Translations under genes and position numbers: made by a program
NCBI GenBank assembly: GCA_016287065.1
Contig: JAEEVB010000068.1
Coordinates: forward strand, 1-10,831
Length of the DNA stretch: 10,831 bases
Source: Muribaculaceae bacterium
GTDB lineage: Bacteria; Bacteroidota; Bacteroidia; Bacteroidales; Muribaculaceae
Reading direction: 5' to 3'
The notes under the pieces: model-generated
The model's database searches: none
What the model was told of the DNA's origin: nothing
What the model saw: the letters and a program-made list of their open reading frames with translations, nothing else
Shown here: in pieces, positions 7,928 through 10,831 of the stretch
How positions within the stretch are numbered: the first letter of the stretch is position 1
How the letters are laid out: each line of letters opens with the position of its first letter

Positions 7928-7963
7928 ATTGTCGGTGCTCCCCTACATGAGAGCACCGACAAT
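7928..7963 (-). promoter_or_regulatory. Perfect 13-bp hairpin between the binding-protein gene and GH16
   Basis: The inverted repeat ATTGTCGGTGCTC / GAGCACCGACAAT pairs without mismatch over 13 bp around a 10-nt loop (7941-7950). It starts 11 bp after the TGA stop of the 299-residue protein gene. The sequence after it on the minus strand is ATTAATAACCC, with no U-tract, so a simple intrinsic terminator is unlikely. An mRNA-stabilising or processing hairpin that sets different levels for the binding genes and the enzymes is the better guess. A dyad binding site cannot be excluded. Confidence 0.6.
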
Positions 7964-7974
7964 TAGTAAAGCGA

Positions 7975-8874
7975 TCAGACAACACCCAAAATGATGTTGA
8001 TGAGAGCAGTAACATCGCTCACATTCATCTTGGTATCCTTGTTAACATCACCTAATTCCATGTCTTTCTCAATGATGCCGAGAATCATGTTGATGAGCGT
8101 GGTTACGTCAGAAACGTTCACCTTACCATCGCGATTCACGTCACCTAATTCAAATTCAGGTTGCAGCGTAGAATCCTTGTACAGGAACACATTGTCGAGA
8201 TGAGCCTCGCTGCCTTGAATACCACCACTGAGGAGCCAGAAGAAATTGTCGTGATAAGCCGTAGCACCACCCTGTGTCGAAGAGAAAAGTTCATTACCTA
8301 ATTTCTTAAGTTCCTTGATAGGGAGATCTACATAATACCATTCACCATCATCGGGCCATGTGCCGATATTCTTCACGAGCACTGGGGGTTCACCAGAATA
8401 GAGTGCTGTTTCACCTAAAGCGAAGGCAATAGAGCCTATGCCGATTGCCTGTGACTGTATGGGATGGCCTTTGATACCCAAGTGCAACACATAGGTGTCA
8501 TCAATAAAGCTGAAGTCGGTATCACCATCTTTGATAATGCCTAATCCAGACCAACCTTTATCAGAAACGGTCATGGCAAAGTGGTCTTCCAACATACCAA
8601 ATGAGTTCATGCCTCCGTTGTCGTCACATCCAACATAGGTTTCACTCCAAACCCACAGATGGATATCAGTATCATTGGGACGCATATCCATCTTGATATC
8701 GGCATTCAATGCTTCACTTACCGATCCACTTACGAGAATGGGTACAAATCCACTTGCTTTAGACCAGTCGAAGGTGGGTTCCCCATCGTCGTTAAGGGCC
8801 TTTGTAATGAAGTCTTGCGCTGAAACACTCATTGAAAGCGCAGCAGCAAGAGCAAATAATGTAATTTTTTTCAT
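7975..8874 (-). CDS. Secreted protein of unknown fold with C-terminal dockerin-like domain; candidate glycan-binding protein
   Basis: The main domain matches no family that I can name. The 299-residue product has a type I signal peptide (MKKITLFALAAALSMSVSA, cleavage before Gln20) and no lipobox cysteine. Residues ~22-235 are rich in Trp, Asp and Gly and look like a beta-sandwich. They include IHLWVWSETYVGCDDNGG (71-88), WYYVDLP (179-185) and a closing LDNVFLYK strand (226-233). That strand resembles the ends of the beta-sandwich modules in the 981-residue protein of this locus. Residues 244-299 are a two-repeat dockerin-like domain. The gene follows SusD by 39 bp, the place usually taken by SusE/SusF-type surface glycan-binding proteins, so a role in binding beta-glucan at the surface is inferred from position. 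A GH or lyase function is not indicated by any visible motif. Confidence 0.7.
   Translation of the reverse strand: MKKITLFALAAALSMSVSAQDFITKALNDDGEPTFDWSKASGFVPILVSGSVSEALNADIKMDMRPNDTDIHLWVWSETYVGCDDNGGMNSFGMLEDHFAMTVSDKGWSGLGIIKDGDTDFSFIDDTYVLHLGIKGHPIQSQAIGIGSIAFALGETALYSGEPPVLVKNIGTWPDDGEWYYVDLPIKELKKLGNELFSSTQGGATAYHDNFFWLLSGGIQGSEAHLDNVFLYKDSTLQPEFELGDVNRDGKVNVSDVTTLINMILGIIEKDMELGDVNKDTKMNVSDVTALINIILGVV
7978..8145 (-). repeat. Dockerin-like domain coding segment, copy 3 (299-residue protein)
   Basis: Residues 244-299 hold the loops DVNRDGKVNVSD and DVNKDTKMNVSD with helices VTTLINMILG and VTALINIILG. All calcium ligands are present. Thr replaces Gly at position 6 of the second loop. 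As in the other two copies, the protein ends within a few residues of ILG. Confidence 0.87.
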
Positions 8875-8913
8875 TTTGATAAAAATTTAAATAGTGAATA
8901 ATATATGAAAAAA

Positions 8914-10542
8914 TTAATATCCAGGATTTTGAGTAATGCCTGTCAGGTCAATCTCCTTCGAAGGGATTGGGAACAGTTCATGCTTGCCCTTTTGGAAAGT
9001 GCCATAGTCGGCTCTTGCTTCACTGGTTTCGCCAGCAATGTAAGCATCCATCGTCTCCTTGGCGATGCCCCAACGGCACAGGTCGAACCAGCGGTGAGCT
9101 TCCATTGCCAGCTCGACACGGCGCTCGTGACGAATTGCACGCCTCAGGTCGGTCTGAGTGTCGGCAAAGGTTATGGTTGCGCCCTGAATTGTAGAAGAAT
9201 AAGGGAAGGCTTGCAGACCTACACGGGCACGCACCTGATTCAGTGCAGCCTTGGCGGCGCCCAGCTCGCCCAATTCGCAGCATGCTTCGGCATACATAAG
9301 GAGCACATCGGAATAACGAATCTGCTTGTTGTTGAGCGGACCGCGTGAATCATGCGTGAGGTGATAAATCTTGCCATTAGTTTCAGTGTACATGGCATAC
9401 TTGCGATTCAAGTAACGGTCACCGTGATAGATTTCCTGAGCAGGAGTCTCAATCTCATCGTCGGTGGGATTGAGAATGGTTAGGTCGCGACGAATGTCGG
9501 TTGGCTCAAACTCGTCGTAGAGGTTTTGGGTGGGCTTGTCGAATCCCCAGCCTGCCTGACCGAATGCATTGGAACGTGAACGCTGCAGAATGAGCGTGAA
9601 TGTGCCGCGTGTGAAGCCCTCGCCTTCACCGTAGTCCGATGTCGGGTCCTCGGTGTATTGAATCTCAAATACCGACTCGGCATCGTTCTCACCAGCAAGA
9701 GTGAAGTTGGTGAAGAACTCAGCGTCAAGACTATACTGACCACTGGTAATAATCGAGTCGCCCCAAGCCTTAGCCTGACGATAAGCCTCGGTTGCTCCCT
9801 GCTGGTCGCCTTCCTGTGCCAAGAATCCAGCACGATACAGGTTTACCTTGATAAGCATGGCCTGAGCCGACCCCTTGGTTGCACGCCCCAGATCATCGGC
9901 CTTCATGGTGCTTTTCTTCACAAGCATTTCATTGGCACTTTCCAGGTCGTCGATGATGAACTGGAAGGTCTCATCGCGAGTAGCACGAGTTTGTGCCCAC
10001 TTGTTAGAGCTGTCGACAACATAGTCGATGAGTGGCATGCCACCAAATAAGCGTAACAGTCTAAAGTAATAGTAAGCCCTCAGGAAATGGGCTTCGCCCA
10101 TGTAGCGTGAACGAAGAGCCACTTCGGTATCCGAAGACTCGTCGATGCGGGTTTTGGGAATCTCCTCAAGAGCCAAGTTGCACCTTGCAACACCTTGCCA
10201 CTGGGCACGATAGAACTCCAGCACCAGTTCGTTGTTAGTATTGGTCTTGAAGTTTTCCATATCATAGGCATCACCGCCGTCGGTAACGCTCTGACCTCCC
10301 TTGAGTGCATCGTCGCTGACGATGTCACCAAAATACCACTCTGAATAATAGGTGCCACCAAACTCCCATGCAAGAGGCACATAGGCAGCATTCACCACAT
10401 TCTCGGCAGTGTTGATTGATGTGAAATACTCGCTGCGGTTATTGGTACCGGGTGTGTCCTCGGTAAGCCAGTCGTGACATGAAGTCATGAAAAGAGTTGT
10501 AGCCGCAATCGCAACACATTTAATATATTGTATCTTTTTCAT
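8914..10542 (-). CDS. susD-like: SusD/RagB family outer-membrane lipoprotein
   Basis: This surface lipoprotein forms the lid of the SusCD glycan importer and binds the incoming oligosaccharide. The 542-residue length is usual for the family. The signal peptide has a lipobox, FMTSC, with the lipidated Cys at 22. Residues ~35-130 carry the usual N-terminal helices (FTSINTAENVVNAAYVPL, then YRAQWQGVARCNLALEEIP). Residues 144-171 hold RSRYMGEAHFLRAYYYFRLL and FGGMPL. The C-terminal SusD domain shows IRYSDVLLMYAEACCELG (408-425), ERRVELAMEAHRWFDLCRWG (473-492) and the typical end LFPIPSKEIDLTG with TQNPGY. It follows the SusC gene by 30 bp and is the only visible product in this window with a clear lipobox. 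The family is certain; the bound glycan is inferred to be a beta-1,3-glucan from the enzymes downstream. Confidence 0.98.
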   Translation of the reverse strand: MKKIQYIKCVAIAATTLFMTSCHDWLTEDTPGTNNRSEYFTSINTAENVVNAAYVPLAWEFGGTYYSEWYFGDIVSDDALKGGQSVTDGGDAYDMENFKTNTNNELVLEFYRAQWQGVARCNLALEEIPKTRIDESSDTEVALRSRYMGEAHFLRAYYYFRLLRLFGGMPLIDYVVDSSNKWAQTRATRDETFQFIIDDLESANEMLVKKSTMKADDLGRATKGSAQAMLIKVNLYRAGFLAQEGDQQGATEAYRQAKAWGDSIITSGQYSLDAEFFTNFTLAGENDAESVFEIQYTEDPTSDYGEGEGFTRGTFTLILQRSRSNAFGQAGWGFDKPTQNLYDEFEPTDIRRDLTILNPTDDEIETPAQEIYHGDRYLNRKYAMYTETNGKIYHLTHDSRGPLNNKQIRYSDVLLMYAEACCELGELGAAKAALNQVRARVGLQAFPYSSTIQGATITFADTQTDLRRAIRHERRVELAMEAHRWFDLCRWGIAKETMDAYIAGETSEARADYGTFQKGKHELFPIPSKEIDLTGITQNPGY

Positions 10543-10572
10543 ATCGAATGAGAATTTATAAGGTGATAAGGT

Positions 10573-10831
10573 TTAGAATGAGAAGTTAGCACCCATAAGG
10601 AATGTGCGAGCCTGTGGATAGTTGCCATAGTCAACACCGCCGGCAACCTCAGGATCATAACCCTTATATGAGGTGATGGTGAACACATTGCTCATCTGAA
10701 CATAGACACGCAGGTTTTTGAGCTTGATCTTAGAGATGATGCGTTTGGGGAAAGTATAGCCCACCTGCACATTCTTCAGACGCAGGTAACTGCCACTCTC
10801 AATGAAACGGTCACTGTTGAAGTAGTTAATC
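10573..10831 (-). CDS. susC-like: SusC/RagA family TonB-dependent transporter, C-terminal end (cut by window edge)
   Basis: Only the last 85 residues of this outer-membrane beta-barrel transporter are inside the window; the frame is open to the right edge. It imports oligosaccharides using TonB-derived energy, with the SusD protein as its lid. The visible part holds the final barrel strands: SYLRLKNVQVGYTFPK, then LRVYVQMSNVFTITSYKGYD, then PEVAGGVDYGNYPQ and ARTFLMGANFSF. These are hallmark blocks of SusC C-termini, and the terminal Phe is the usual beta-barrel assembly signal. The GTG at 10768 lies inside a conserved strand and is not a start. The SusD gene follows 30 bp downstream, as expected. 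The plug domain, TonB box and any upstream regulator lie outside. Confidence 0.96.
   Translation of the reverse strand, partial: INYFNSDRFIESGSYLRLKNVQVGYTFPKRIISKIKLKNLRVYVQMSNVFTITSYKGYDPEVAGGVDYGNYPQARTFLMGANFSF

Noticed and set aside
7928..7963. The 13-bp hairpin as an intrinsic terminator.
   Set aside because: Neither strand has a U-tract after the stem; the downstream sequence is ATTAATAACCC on the minus strand.
5358..8145. The repeated dockerin DNA as a mobile element, CRISPR or recombination repeat array.
   Set aside because: The similarity is at the protein-domain level, inside reading frames, at gene ends only. Spacing is irregular and there are no flanking inverted repeats or transposase.
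8905..9348. 147-codon plus-strand frame over the end of SusD.
   Set aside because: It is antisense to conserved SusD C-terminal blocks and has no motif of its own.
10573..10770. A separate 65-codon gene starting at the GTG at 10768.
   Set aside because: The frame continues to the window edge with SusC strand sequence (SYLRLKNV) before the GTG, so it is the end of a longer SusC gene.

Overview
The window is part of a polysaccharide utilization locus (PUL) from a Bacteroidota bacterium, most likely an anaerobic gut or rumen Bacteroidales of the Prevotella/Muribaculaceae type. The evidence is a SusC/SusD pair, signal peptides ending just before Gln, T9SS-like C-terminal tails, paired dockerin-like C-terminal repeats and AT-rich spacers without strong Shine-Dalgarno sequences. 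The genus is inferred from style; no rRNA or other marker gene is present.

All eight genes lie on the minus strand, so transcription runs from the right edge to the left. In that order they are: the 3' end of a SusC-type TonB-dependent transporter (cut by the right edge); a SusD lipoprotein; a 299-residue secreted protein of unknown fold with a dockerin tail, in the usual surface glycan-binding protein position; a GH16 beta-glucanase with a dockerin tail; a GH128-CBM6 beta-1,3-glucanase with a dockerin tail; a second GH128-CBM6 paralogue with a T9SS-like tail; a 981-residue multi-module protein with no recognised catalytic domain and a T9SS-like tail; and the 5' part of a GH3 beta-glucosidase (cut by the left edge). 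Spacers are 1 to 70 bp until a 143-bp gap before GH3, which holds a terminator-like hairpin. No stretch above 300 bases lacks a gene.

Together the genes suggest use of a beta-1,3-glucan such as laminarin or fungal/cereal beta-glucan. Secreted GH16 and GH128 endo-enzymes would cut the chain. The SusD protein, the 299-residue protein and the 981-residue protein would hold glycan at the surface, SusC would import oligosaccharides, and GH3 would release glucose. The substrate is inferred from the enzyme families.

The most unusual point is the set of C-terminal tails. Three consecutive proteins end in nearly the same two-repeat dockerin-like domain and the next two end in T9SS-type tails. The change falls between two tandem GH128 paralogues that otherwise share the same architecture. 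No cohesin partner is visible here.
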